Positions 49,130 to 61,433 of a DNA stretch of 64,000 bases are shown here, piece by piece; position 1 is the first letter of the stretch, and every line of letters begins with the position of its first letter. The stretch spans positions 1-64,000 of the forward strand of contig MU858186.1 of assembly GCA_033297075.1 (NCBI GenBank), in the 5' to 3' direction. Under the pieces are notes generated by a model. The model searched no databases and was not told where the DNA came from. It was given only the letters and a program-made list of their open reading frames with translations. Origin of the DNA: Rhypophila decipiens (Eukaryota; Ascomycota; Sordariomycetes; Sordariales; Naviculisporaceae). Made by a program: the position numbers and the translations under genes.

Positions 49130-50549
49130 TCAACACTCCCAAACAACCTCAATCAGCCCAATAGGGGGAACATCCAAGGGATAGCCCAGCGATGTCATGC
49201 CGACAATCTTGAAGCGCTCGTCCGCTTGGCGGAAGATGTTCTTCCAGTCCTCAGCCTCGCGCTCGCGGCCGTTGGTCTGCGTCAGCATCATCATGTCATA
49301 CGCCCGGGCTGACCGCTCCGCCATCAGTGACATGTTGCCTGGCGGAGGGACCAAGCTGTCAATGACCATGATCTTGGTTCCAGGTCTCATGGCTGGGATT
49401 TGGTTCTTGATTATGCGAACGCAGTAGTCTAGATTGTTTTGTCTTTGGTTAGTGATTGCTTTGGCTGCCTACGAAGATGTGAATGAAGAATGAAACTTAC
49501 GATCCGGCCAATTGTGGAAGCATTGTTTGATGATATACACATCTGCAACTGTCGTCTGCGGAGTAAAGAAGTTGTACGCCTCAAACTTGATACGGTCGCG
49601 AAGATCAGGGGGGAGAGCAGCTTCCGCGCCCTGGATCATGGGAGGTAGGTCCTGTACAATGAAGTTGGGATCCGGGGAGATCTTGGCAATCATAATGGCG
49701 TCCATGCCCCGTGATCCACCGACATCAACAACCGTGACCTTGCCGAGATTCTTGAACGGGCCAGCATTCGAGTGCAGGAACTTGGGCAGGTTTGGCGATC
49801 GGCTGTTGTACTTGGCAAAGGAAGTCATGGCATTGACGAATTTCGACGCGTGTTCGGGGTTGCTCTGCAGCAAGTCGTACAAAGTGACCTCCTTGCCGGC
49901 CATGATGGACACGGCCGTGTGGGTCGGCTCTTGGTCTTGCCACTTCTCGAGGGCCTCGACTGTTCTGCACTGCGCTTGGTGGGTATGTTCCGAGAGCAGC
50001 CAGAGGCCGTCTGCAAGCATGGGGTCCTCGGCCAGCTTGCGAGACGCCAGGGTGTGGGCGACAAATCCTTCGCGCGGCTCACAGAAGAGTCGGTGATGGC
50101 ACATGGCGTATCGCAAAACCCGTCGAAGGTCAATTGGGTGGACTCCGACTTGTTTGCCAAGGTCGTCAAAGGAGACTTGGCCGTGAATGGGTACTTTCTG
50201 TGCAACTTTCCATTTCGAAATGGCCTGCAGACTGGTTCCGTTGTACTGTGGATGGTACCAATATCATTAGCCCATCGCTCACCATGCCGAGTTTCAGCAA
50301 GATTCAACATACCAGCGGACGTAGAGAGGGAAATGGACCGACCAAGAGGTCGACCAGTTCCATGGCGGCTGCTATGGCCTTGTTCTTGGCGTCTTCGACA
50401 TGCGCACCATCGGGCCCAACCTCCATGACCGCTGGGCCATCGACATCGAAGGATGGAGGGGGAAGGTTGTTTGCTTTCAGGTAGGAGTCGACAACTTTGA
50501 CATTGCGGAAGATGGTCTCAGAGAGCTTGGAGATGGTAGTTTCAGGCAT
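49130..50549 (-). CDS. SAM-dependent O-methyltransferase (COMT-like)
   Basis: Transfers a methyl group from S-adenosylmethionine to a hydroxyl of a small aromatic or polyketide substrate. Exons 50549-50313, 50245-49501 and 49428-49130 give 426 residues with phases closing. An N-terminal helical dimerisation / winged-helix region (about 1-230) precedes the Rossmann domain. The SAM-binding loop is Asp-Val-Gly-Gly-Ser-Arg-Gly at 253-259, with the acidic Gln-Asp-Leu-Pro following (D278). The likely catalytic base is H323 in a Phe-His-Asn-Trp-Pro-Asp motif, the usual His-x-Trp-x-Asp site of plant and fungal class I O-methyltransferases. No signal peptide is seen, so it is cytosolic. It is transcribed away from the PKS across 2.56 kb, an arrangement common in fungal clusters, so methylation of the PKS product is the likely job. 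The second intron splits just after the catalytic motif. Confidence 0.9.
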
Positions 50550-53110
50550 GATTGGAAGATCCAGCGGCTCACTTCAGGAAACGAGAAGTGTCAGGGGCGT
50601 TGGGCGGGATTGGGAGGTGAATATGGAGAGATTGGGTATGGCTCGTTGGTGCGGAGAAAACGGTGAGTATGTATGCGCGTTGGTCGAGTAAAGTGGAAGC
50701 AGGTTAGATCTCACAAATTTCAGAAGATCTGAATTAGTTGTCGTCGGGACCTAAGGAGCGGATAGAAACAGAGAGTTCTAGCAGAGCATATGAGAAGGGT
50801 AAAGGCACTGGGATGATCTCGCTCGCGCGCAATCACGAATGTACAAGTGTCCATATTCCAGACAGTGGTCTGTAGTCTATGTGGGTGAAGAACAGTCGGT
50901 GTGAAGCCACATAGCAGGCAAAGTTCCAGGCCGAACTGGAACATCAAGAAAAGCACCTTGCATTAAGAACCTGTCCATTCCAGACTTGGTAAGGAATTTC
51001 CGTTCGTCTTGATTCTATTGTTACTTACCAACATACCAATCAGTCTATCATTGACTACATTACAGTGCATTGGTAGACTTTGATGACTTTGCATCCTCTA
51101 TTGGCCGGGAACTTTCGCATCAGCCTCTCCTCCACGGGCGCCAAGCCGCTGACATCGATTTGCGGGCAGGCAAGGGTTTTTCTATACTAGGTTGCGTAAC
51201 CATATTGTTTGGTATTCTTCAGGTTGTGTTGCCGGTAGGTGCGTCATGCCGATACCGTGTACGGTGTATGTCGGCTGTTGCCCCCCTTCTGGTCAATGGT
51301 CATCGCCCGGCGGCGACAACCAACATGATTTGTCCTAATCGTCAGAATCGGCGTCAAATCCTCCTGTAAACAATCAGACAAAGTAAGCATCCGACTACAA
51401 GAACGAAGAGAAAATATCTTGGCAGCGATTTCCCATAAACACGGGAAATATCATAGTTTGGGTGCTACTTTGATCTGACTGTTCTGACACAGAGAGTACA
51501 AGACAGGGGGTATCTCATCTACCCTACAATAGCGCCTTCCCATCATTCGCCGAGAGTCCGAACCGCGCCAAGGCTTGAGGTTCCAATAACGCCAAGGCTC
51601 CATGATAGAAAAGCCAAGCCAAGTGAATTAATTGGACGAAGGGGGGCTGACTTGGCTTGCAAAGAAGCCGGTTTGGTTGGATTGTTCCTTCGAATACTTG
51701 AAGAGTCACAAGGGGAGTACCAAACGAAGTTATTCCCCGTTTTCAGGAAGTAAAGTTGTAATCGTGTTAGGGTTCTAGCAATAGGTCCACTACTTTTAGA
51801 TTTCTAGCTTCTTGCGGTTGAATAGATAATTCATACGTACACAACTACTTTTCATACATACACAACAATGCGGAGCTGCCAAGTACCTGGCGGCTGACCT
51901 TTCTTTAGTCCACTTTTCCGTACAAAAAAGGCGTTTTCCGGGGTCAACACTCATGACCACAATTGCTCGCAAACACAACGCTCAATTGAACATCGCCAAT
52001 TGAACATATCGCTGTTTGAGGTGTAGTTGCGCCGGTGTAGTAGTGGTTTTGGCTTGATTGCTGGGACCCATGAAAGGGTGGCCTATTGTAGGGGAAAAGG
52101 CTATTTTTCTTGCCGACTGCCATGCGGGGAATGTTGTGTACGTATGAATCCTCTTTGATTATGTTCTGTTGGTTGCCTTGGTTCAGAACATTTGGCTTCT
52201 CAATGCTTGGACCTCTGGGTCTGTATAGAATCTTATCAGCAAAAGAGGAAGCTCAGTAAGCGCCAGCGCTCTTATCAAAGTCCAGTGCAGAATATTGCTG
52301 ACGACAGGCTGCTGTACCATTGCATCCGAGCAGGAACGCCAAGCTCTAAGGTGCGACAGAAAACCCGGGACAAGTATCTTATCGGCTGCGCGTCTTCATT
52401 TGGTTTGATTGGTACTCTGGAGGAATGCCAAGGGCCTTGGCGACGTTGTCACTTTCGAAAGGCTGTGGACACAAGGCTGGGAAGCTCGCCGATCCCGACC
52501 CCGCCTTGCATGACCAACCAATAGTCATGTAACGCGAGCTATCAGCAATATTCCGTGAGGTGTAGTCAGTTGAAGTTGTCCAAAGAGGTATAACCTCAAA
52601 TCCTAGGCTTCATTTTCCCAATTTGGTACTCAGTCATGCAGTGATCTTGCATGATCCTCTTCCCAAATAATAATTACCAAGCTGGCAATGCAGGGAACTG
52701 GCCTGCTTCCTCGCCGTATGAACATCCATGGGCGAGTTCAACATCATGGTTGTCTCCATCCCGAACAACACCCAGATTGGGTCGTGTCCCCGATCGCTGA
52801 CCGTAGAACCTGAGAGGTATTTGAGAGATTAGAATGTGGGTCGTAGAAACGCTGGTGGGGCTTCATGACGACCCCATATCAGCCCAATTCACTTGACCAT
52901 GAGGGAATGGTTTAGTGGTTCGAAAATATACATGTCGCGTCACGTCCCCCTCTCAGTAATCTATTAAGATCTGCACTCAAGGCACAGCCGCTTCCTCAAC
53001 GAACAGTTGTCGCTCTCCATCTCAGGCTGTTCTTTCAACGCTCCCAACAGCAATTCAGTCCCAAAGGAAGTCAGAAAAAATAACCCGCCTGCATCAAGAC
53101 ATCCAGCAAC
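50550..53110. promoter_or_regulatory. Divergent spacer between O-methyltransferase and PKS
   Basis: The two gene starts face away from each other across 2.56 kb, so the region should carry both promoters. It is long for a shared promoter and may hide a relic. A 110-codon Lys/Arg/Gln-rich frame at 52192-52524 (+) has no recognisable domain, no intron and no clear start. I saw no exact TCG-N5-CGA (AflR-type) site when scanning by eye. Confidence 0.5.
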
Positions 53111-56100
53111 ATGTCATCCAACAAGATACTCTTCTTCGGCGACCAGACCGGCGACACAGGTCCCTTTCTCAAGGGACTAGTCGATCAGTCTAAAACCTCT
53201 CCAGCACTGAATCGCTTTTTCACTGATGCCCTCGCAACCCTACGACTGGCGATAAGCGACTTGCCCCGACACGAGCGGAAGCTCTTGCCGCTTGCCTCAT
53301 TCCACTCGGTTCTTGACTTGGTCGAGCATCGAGAGGAGGGAGGGGTCATTCTGTCGACTATCCTCCTCTGTTTGGCTCAGCTGGGTGATTACATTCTGTA
53401 AGAATATCCCAAATACAAGCTTGCAAGCCCCTGAATTCGTGATTGTTTTGCTGACCTGTTCCATACACAGTCGCATTGAGCAAGATTCTAGTCTTGGAGT
53501 CGTCCAGGCAAGCAGCATCTTTCCGCGCGTTGTTGTTGGTTTCTGTACTGGGCTGCTTCCAGCGGCTGCGGCTGCTGTGGCAAGCAGAAACCTTTCGGAG
53601 CTAGTATCGATCGCCTGCCACATCACGTTGGTCTCATTTCGCGTGGCGCTGTATGCCAGTCACCGGTCCGCCCTGATCGAGGCGGCATCTGCATCAGACC
53701 GATGGGCCCTCGCCGTCAGCGGTGCGAGCTCAACCGCTTGCCAGTCTGCCATTAACCGTTTCCACCGGGCCAACACTATCTCTTCCCATAATCAGGTGTA
53801 CATCAGCTCCGAAAGCGCATCAAACATCACCGTCAGTGGCCCGCCATCCGTGCTGAAAAAGTTCGAATCCACATGCGCTTCTTCAGGTTTCCGATATGCC
53901 AGACTACCCATCTTGGCGGCATTCCATGCCTCCCACCTCCCAGCGGCCGAAATGGATTCAATTATCGGCTCGTCGCCTCTGTTGTCCACTTCGGTTCTGG
54001 TTGGCTCAAAGCTCATCGACCCGAGCGGAGGTCGGCCATACTCCGGTGACAGCCTATCCGACCTGCTTCAGGGCGTCGTGAATCACATCTTGCAACAGAG
54101 GCTGTACCCACAGAAGGCTGTTGATGCTGCGCTAGATGCTCTACCATTGACAACCAACCTCACGGTCTCCATCCTCGGTCCACCTACTGCCCAGAATCTT
54201 TGGCGTCAGGCGCTCGCCAGTGGTGGTCTCGACAAAGAGGCCAAGATACAGCTCTCGGATGTCACTCAGCCATTGGGTTCAAAGAACCGGGGCAAATCCG
54301 TCAACAGTACTGCTGAACTGGACCCAGTCGTTATTGTTGGAATGGCAGGGAGATTCCCGGGCGGTCAGACCCTGGCCCAGTTCTGGGATACACTCGTCCA
54401 GAACAGGGACATGCACAAGCCTGTGCCCAAAGACCGGTGGGACACCGAACTACATGTTGATCCCACAGGTGATAAGTCGAAAAGCGCCCAATCATGGTAC
54501 GGATGTTTTCTAGACCAGCCTGGCGAGTTCGACAACCTTCTCTTCAACATGTCGCCGCGCGAGAGTATGCAGACAGACCCCATGCAACGACTGCTGCTCA
54601 TGGCGACATATGAAGCTCTCGAAATGGCTGGGTACCGTTATGATGTTGGGTCGCGTGGCGAACGTGTTGGGACATTCATGGGGATTGCCACGGGAGATTG
54701 GGCCGAGTACAATAGCAGCCAAGACATTGACATGTACTATCCCACTGGCGGGCTGCGCTCTTTCAACTCTGGCAGACTCAACTACTTCTTCAAGTTCGAC
54801 GGGCCGTCATACGTGGTTGACACAGCCTGCTCGTCGAGTGGGGCTGCCATTGAGCTTGCTGTTGCATCTCTGACTAGCGGGAAGACCGACATGGCCATTG
54901 CGGGTGGTGCCAACGTCATGACCGGAGCCAATCTCTGGATTGGGCTAGGCCGCGGTGGGTTTCTGTCTCCAACTGGTGGGTGTAAAACATTTGACGAGAC
55001 TGCCGATGGATACTGCAGAGGGGAAGGCGTGGGCGTTGTTGTGCTGAAGCGACTCAAGGATGCCATGGCTGCAAACGATGAGATCCTGGGGGTCATTCGA
55101 GGCATCTCAACAAATCACTCAGCCCATGCCGCCTCCATCACCCAGCCGCATTCTCCATCCCAAATCAGCCTCTACAAACAGGTGTTGGGCCAGTCCGGGC
55201 TCAGTCCGGAGCAGGTTAGATATGTTGAGATGCACGGCACTGGGACGCAAGCTGGTGATGTTGTCGAGATGACATCAGTCACCGCCGCTTTTGGATCCCA
55301 GAGAACGCACGATAACCCCCTGTTCGTTGGTGGAGTCAAATCAAACCTGGGTCATGCTGAGGGTGTAAGTAACTTGCTCACTTCCGTCCGCAAAAGTTGT
55401 GCGTATACTAACTTGCTCGCTCTTCCAAAGGCTGCCGGCGTAACAGGACTCATCAAGACCCTCATGATGTTCCGTGAGAATGTCATTCCTCCACACGCGG
55501 GTATCAAGACACGGGTAAATCCAAAGCTTCCGCCATTTGAAGATGTCAATATCCGAATTCCTTTTTCCGTGGAGCCATTCCTGACGGACGGAGAGCCAAG
55601 GAGAGCACTTATCGGCAATTTTGGGGCTACCGGCGGAAACACGTGCCTCCTCGTTGAGGAGCCTCCCACGAAGAAGCCAAGCCAGGGGCATGACCCGCGT
55701 TCTCACCACGTTGTTGCTGTCTCTGCAAAGTCCCAAGCTTCGCTCCAAGGAAACCAGCAACGCTTGCTGGATTTTCTCACTGCCAACCCAGACACGCGTC
55801 TCGAGGACGTTGCTTACACCTCGACAGCCCGCAGGGCTCATCATGGTCTGCGTTCTGTCTTTTGCGTAGCGAGCATTAGAGAGCTCAAGACCGTGCTCGC
55901 TTCTTCGGGGGCTAGTGGTACTACCATGACTGCCAACAAGTCCCAGTCCTCCGTCGTCTTTGTTTTCCCTGGTCAAGGCTTCAACTTCTTTGGCTTGGCA
56001 AAGACATTGTACCAAACCTCGGCCACCTTCTCGAGGACTCTCGATGAGCTCCAAAAATTGGCGAAATCCATGGATTTCCCACACTTCCTCGGGGACATTC

Positions 56101-59100
56101 TAGACAACCAAGGAAACGATCTCAACAGTCTCAGTCCAGTCCGGGCACACCTATTAATTGTCGCTATAGAGATCGCTCTTGCCCGTCTTCTTCGATCCTG
56201 GGGCCTTGTTCCCGACGCAGTTGTCGGCCACAGCTTAGGAGAGTATGCCGCACTGTGCACCTCGGGTGTCTTGACGGTTTCAGAAACGATACGACTCGTG
56301 GGCATGCGAGCGCAATTGGTAGAAGACCTCTGCCCCAAGAATACCCACGGGATGTTGGTGGTTCAGGCCTCGGCGGACCTGTTCAAGGACCTCGTCTCGA
56401 TAAATGGCCAAGTGGTTGCTCCTCACGAGATTGCATGCTTCAACAGTCCCAGCTCGATTGTCATCAACGGGCGCCTGGCCGACCTGGAGAAAATCCAGTC
56501 TGTCGTGCGCGACAAGGCACCGAGTGTCAAGACGTCGTATATCTCGGTGCCGTACTCGTTCCACTCAGCTCAGCTCGACCCAGTCCTGGAAGTATATCGT
56601 CAAGTTGCAGTTGGTGCTAGGTTCTCCAAGCCTACTATTCCTGTTTATTCAACGCTGCTGGGACAGAAGATAGACACCGACAACGTCTTCTCGGCATCAT
56701 ATCTGGTCGATCAGAGTCGGAAATCTGTCCAGTTTGAGCGAGCAATCCAGGCGATAAAGACCGATGGCATCGTATCCGACAACACGCTGTTCATCGAGGT
56801 AGGCCCTGGTAGTATGTGCACTTCCATGGTACAGGCAACTTTCGCTAGCACGCCCTGCAAGCCACTCCCTTGTCTCAAGTCAGCTGAGACCAGTTGGAAA
56901 ACAATGTCAAGAGTCATTGGGGAGGCTTACGCAAGTGGTATTTCGATCGACTGGGCGGAATATCACAAGCAATACAAGCCGTTCCTGTCCTTGGTCGAGC
57001 TTCCGTCCTACCATTTCAACCTCAAGAACTATTGGATCCAAAACAATGGTGGCCTGGCCGCAGCCGAGAGGACAATTTCTCATCTTGAAGGAGCGATGGC
57101 TGCAATTACCTTGAAGCACAGCGGCCGAGATGGAGGATTTTCAGGCCTAGAAGGAGACGCACCACGAATCAGCACATGTCTGCATCGAGTCACTGAAGAG
57201 AAGATTGAGAAGGAGCAAGGCGCGGCAACGATCGAGTTTTCGACAGACCTACAAGATGCCCATGTCAGCAAGCTTATCGAAGGCCACAAAGTTATCGGCA
57301 TCGCCCTTGCTCCAAGCAGCTTGTACAAAGAAATGGCGCTCGGAGCCGCACAGTATCTCTATAATCGTCTGCGTCCAGAAAATCCAATTCTGGCAATGGA
57401 CCTCCATGACCTCACCATATCTTCGCCGCTCTTCCTTGACCAGAATCCTGATGCTCCGCCGCAGCTCGTGCGGATCATGGCCACTGTCCGCTCTGGAGAT
57501 GGTAAGGTGGAGGTGAGGGTGAGGAGCGAAAAGAAGGAGCATTGTCGCTGTACCATTGATCCTGAGACATTGGATTGGGTCAAAGATTGTGCGAGGAAGG
57601 CACAGCGGATTGAAGCCAGGGCGCGGGGCTTAATGGCGAATGCTTTGTTGCCTGGTAAAGGTGCGCATCATCTGATTCGGGACATGGTATACAAAGTCTT
57701 CTCGCCCATCACAGAATATTCCACCATGTATCAGTCCATTTCCGAGATTTTTATCGACAAGACTTTCCGGGAAGCGGCTGTGCGCATAGACCTCCGAGAG
57801 ACACCCAAGGAGTGCAGCTTTGCTTTCGACCCGAGCTGGTTAGACGCCATTGCGCAAGCCGCCGGGTTTTTGCTGAATTCGGACGTGGCCAAACCGGAAG
57901 ATATGATGTGCATGTCTACCGGAATCGATACCATGCGTCTGACCAAGGCTTTCCGTGGTGGGAAGCAGTACTTGTGTCATGTACGCGCTGAATCGGTCAT
58001 GGACAAAAATGACGAGCTTGTCTGTGACGTGACCATGTTGGAGGAGCAAACCAAGGGAGTCGTTGAGGTTGTGGCTTTGGGTGAGGGGTTGCGATTCAAG
58101 CGCATCAAGAAGGCACTGCTGCAGAAAATGTTGGGGCTAACGGGAGAACCACGGTTGGGAGTATCTACCCCGATTATTCACCGCCGGAATGCTCCGGAGA
58201 AAACCTCGGGCGCGCCTGCCACTTCGATAGTACCCCATTCGACTGCTGCCACTTTCTCCGGAACCCATTCTGGTCTGGGACCAATAGCCCCGCGAACGAC
58301 TGTGACAAAGCCACCACCTCAGCACTGGGCCCCCCAAGTCCAAACAAAGCAAGAGGCGCCTGCCTCGGCTCCTGCCCCTGCTTCTACACCGCGCACCAGC
58401 ACTGTTAATCATCAACTTGCCGCAGTTTTAAGCATCATCAGTGACGAGATTGGGACCAGCCTCGATGAGATTGAAGATGGAATGACACTTGAGGATCTCG
58501 GGATCGATTCCCTCTTGTCCGTCTCCATCACCAGCAGACTCAAGACCGAAAGAGATTTGGAACTGCCCGCGTCTCTGATCGCCGGCGCCACAACAGTTGC
58601 CGAGTTACGGGACCACTTCTCAGATGAGTCTGCGGTCGGGTCTGTGGCCGAGTCAGTTGTCGAGTCAGTTGTCAATGAGGCTGAATACTCCAACATTCCA
58701 TCTGAGCAAGGAAGTAGCTCATCCTTGTCCTCGTATTCTTACCTTACAAACGACGAAGAAGGCAAACAAGACTCGTCAGTCGCGACATCTGCTAGCGCTG
58801 GGTACCAAGAGGAGAAGGCCCTTGCCCGGAACGCCAAACCTGCCGACGATATTTCCCCGGATTCCATACATGGCGTCCCGCAATTTCCCGTGGTCGACAA
58901 CAGCCGTCCGGGGGAAGAATCAGTCCTCATCGATACCATACTGGACGCCATCGCCAAAGAAGCGGGCCTGGAGGTTGATGAAATAGGCGAGAATACTCCT
59001 TTTTCTGATCTTGGCCTTGACTCCTTGATGAGCGTGGCCGTTATTTCTAATGTTAAGGATACGACCGGCGAGGAACTTCCTGCAAACATATTCGCCGACG

Positions 59101-61433
59101 GATGCCTAGCTGATTTGCGAAAAATCTTTGGAGGACGGCAAGATAAAGAAGCAAATGACGGTCTCACAACATCAAATGGTTCGTATTTACATTGATTTTG
59201 TAAAGTCCCACGCAGAAAGTCAAAGCTGGTGCCCCATGTTTGAATCGCGAATCTCTGAAGAAAATGCGCTGACACATTCTTTGGCAGAGCCCCCGGTGAA
59301 GACTTTCAATGCGGCTGACTACCAGAGCCGACCTGTTCTCCTCCAAGGCCGGCCACGGTCCGAGGGGCCCATCCTGTTTCTTGTCACCGACGGCGGCGGT
59401 TCAAGCTCCGTCTATATCCATCTCCCAGCTCTAGCGCCAGGTCTGGCTGTCTATGGACTCGACTCGCCAATGATAGGTGGAAAAGAAAGCGATTTCTTTC
59501 TGCCTGGCCTTACTGTCACCGATGTAGCCTCGATTTATGTCCGCGCCATTCGCTCAATCCAACCCAATGGTCCATATATAATTGGAGGCTATTCAATTGG
59601 TGGGGTGTTCGCGTACGAGACCATGCGGTATCTGACAAGCACCGGGGACAAGGTTCATTCTTTCTTGGCGATCGACTCAACCTGCCCTTGGGGTCTGAAG
59701 GATACGTTTGATCTGACGGTCGATATCTGTGAGCGCATTGGCATGTTTGATACCATCTCACCAGAAGACAAAAGAAAGCCCGTAACCGAGGCCCAGAAGA
59801 TGCACGTTGCAGGCTGTGCCTCGGTTGGAAACAGACTGCAGCCCATACCTCTCGCCCCTGAGGACCAGCCAGTACATGCATTTTGCGTTTGGTCCCGCAT
59901 CGGTCTGATCACCCAGGTGGCTGACAGAATGATAGCCGTCGACCGTGCCATGGCCGAGGAGAGGGGCATACAGTTCCGTCTCCAACCGGAGATCATTGAA
60001 AGGCTTGAAGCAGAGAAGACTTCGGCTGGTCCTCGTGGCTGGGAGAGATTGGTTGGCAACCATATCAAGGCATCCATGATTGAAGGAGATCACTACAGCA
60101 TAATGATGCGCCCTCGAGTAAGTCGGCCACTTGGTACTCGACATAGCTGGCCATCCATATCTAACTTCTATCATCTCATCAGGTCAAAGAGGATCTTGGA
60201 CCCTTGTTGCAGAGCCATGTCAAGCAGATGCTTTCTGACTACCCCAAGCCGATTACCACAAAGGTTATAGAGTCAGCGTACAGGTCAGCCACCTTCCTTG
60301 CAGCCTCCTGGGCTAAAAAGGTGGGGTGTTTTGATTTTGCGGTTAGGGTGGGCCCCGCCCAGAGACTTCTTGGGCTCAGTTACGTGACCGAGGCTTTTGC
60401 AACGCTCGGTTGTCCCCTTGACACCATCGAGGCTGGTGCAGTCGTTGAGCTAAAAGGAGTTTCGGCGAAGCTCGATCCACGGCTGATTAGTGCCCTTTAC
60501 GGGATTCTTGCGGATGGTGGGCTGGTCAAGGAATTGCGGCAGCGTGGTGGAGAAGTGCTGAGGGTGAGAACGTCAGCCCCTCTCAACAAAACAGCTGCAC
60601 ACGCCATCTACGAGGAGCTGCTTGCCGATGCGCCATACGCCGTCACTCATCAGCTTTTACATGCGGTAGGATCTCGGCTGGCCGAATGTCTGACTGGAGC
60701 AGCAGATGCCACCCAAATTGTCTTTGGCCAGCATCGCGCCCTTCTCCAAGAATTTTACACCACAGGCATGCCCGATTTTGTGGTCGCATCGAAGCTAGCT
60801 GCCGAGCTCCTTGAAAAGATATTCGCTTCTCATTCTCAGAGTAGGCTGGTTGAGTTGCTCGAAGTCGGTGCCGGCCTGGGCGGGACGACAAAGTACATCA
60901 TAGACAAGCTGACTGCCGCTGGCGTTCCCTTCCGGCTCACATACTCTGATATATCACCCTCGCTCGTTTCCGCGGCGCGCCAGCGGTACAAGAAGCAGTA
61001 CCCTAATCTGCCCAACAACGTCGATCTGGAGTACACGACGCTCGATATCGAACAGCCGCCCCCTCCTTCTCTCAAGGGTCGCTTCGACGCCATCATCTCG
61101 TCAAACTGCATTCACGCTACCAAAAGTCTCACAACGTCATGCCACAACGCAAGGTTGATGCTCCGACCAGGTGGTTTCCTTGCAATGGTCGAGATCACCA
61201 ACGAGATTCCCTGGATGGATCTGGTCTTTGGCTTCATGAAGGGGTGGTGGCTTTTTGACGACGGCCGGAGGCACTGTCTTGCAAACGAAAAGTTCTGGCG
61301 AACAAGTCTTGAGTCTGCAGGCTTCAAGCGCGTGCTAACGTATGAGGATACGGAGGGTCAGCCCGTGAGTAAGGGGAAAGAGGGGGTTGATGTTTGGAGA
61401 CCTAACCCCCAAGTTATTGTTGCGTGTACCTGA
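53111..61433 (+). CDS. Non-reducing PKS: SAT-KS-MAT-PT-ACP-ACP-TE-CMeT
   Basis: Iterative type I synthase building a C-methylated aromatic polyketide. Exons 53111-53397, 53471-55364, 55431-59178, 59288-60117 and 60183-61433 give 2,669 residues with every phase closing. Domains in order: SAT 1-350; KS about 380-805 (C549, H684, H724); MAT from about 905 (Pro-Gly-Gln-Gly 907-910, S995 in Gly-His-Ser-Leu-Gly); PT about 1305-1630 (H1346, D1532); ACP1 (S1754) and ACP2 (S1925); TE about 1990-2260 (S2079 in Gly-Tyr-Ser-Ile-Gly, H2245); CMeT about 2270-2660 (SAM loop 2481-2487, H2564 and E2590 as the probable catalytic pair). There are no KR, DH, ER or reductase domains. The TE lies before the methyltransferase, the reverse of PksCT, AusA or MpaC, so this looks like an OrsA-type ACP-ACP-TE enzyme with a CMeT appended. 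Tandem ACPs are joined by a Ser-rich linker of about 100 residues. Product unknown. Confidence 0.95.

Noticed and set aside
49512..50428. Plus-strand frames of 194 and 218 codons
   Set aside because: Antisense to the O-methyltransferase exon 2; no domain.
52192..52524. 110-codon basic frame in the PKS/O-methyltransferase spacer
   Set aside because: It could be a relic, but nothing identifies it; not called as a gene.
50550..53110. AflR-type binding sites
   Set aside because: Palindromic TCG/CGA words with spacers of 6 or 7 were seen but none with the required 5, so no site is claimed.
55341..56084. 247-codon minus-strand frame
   Set aside because: Antisense shadow within the PKS KS-MAT region.
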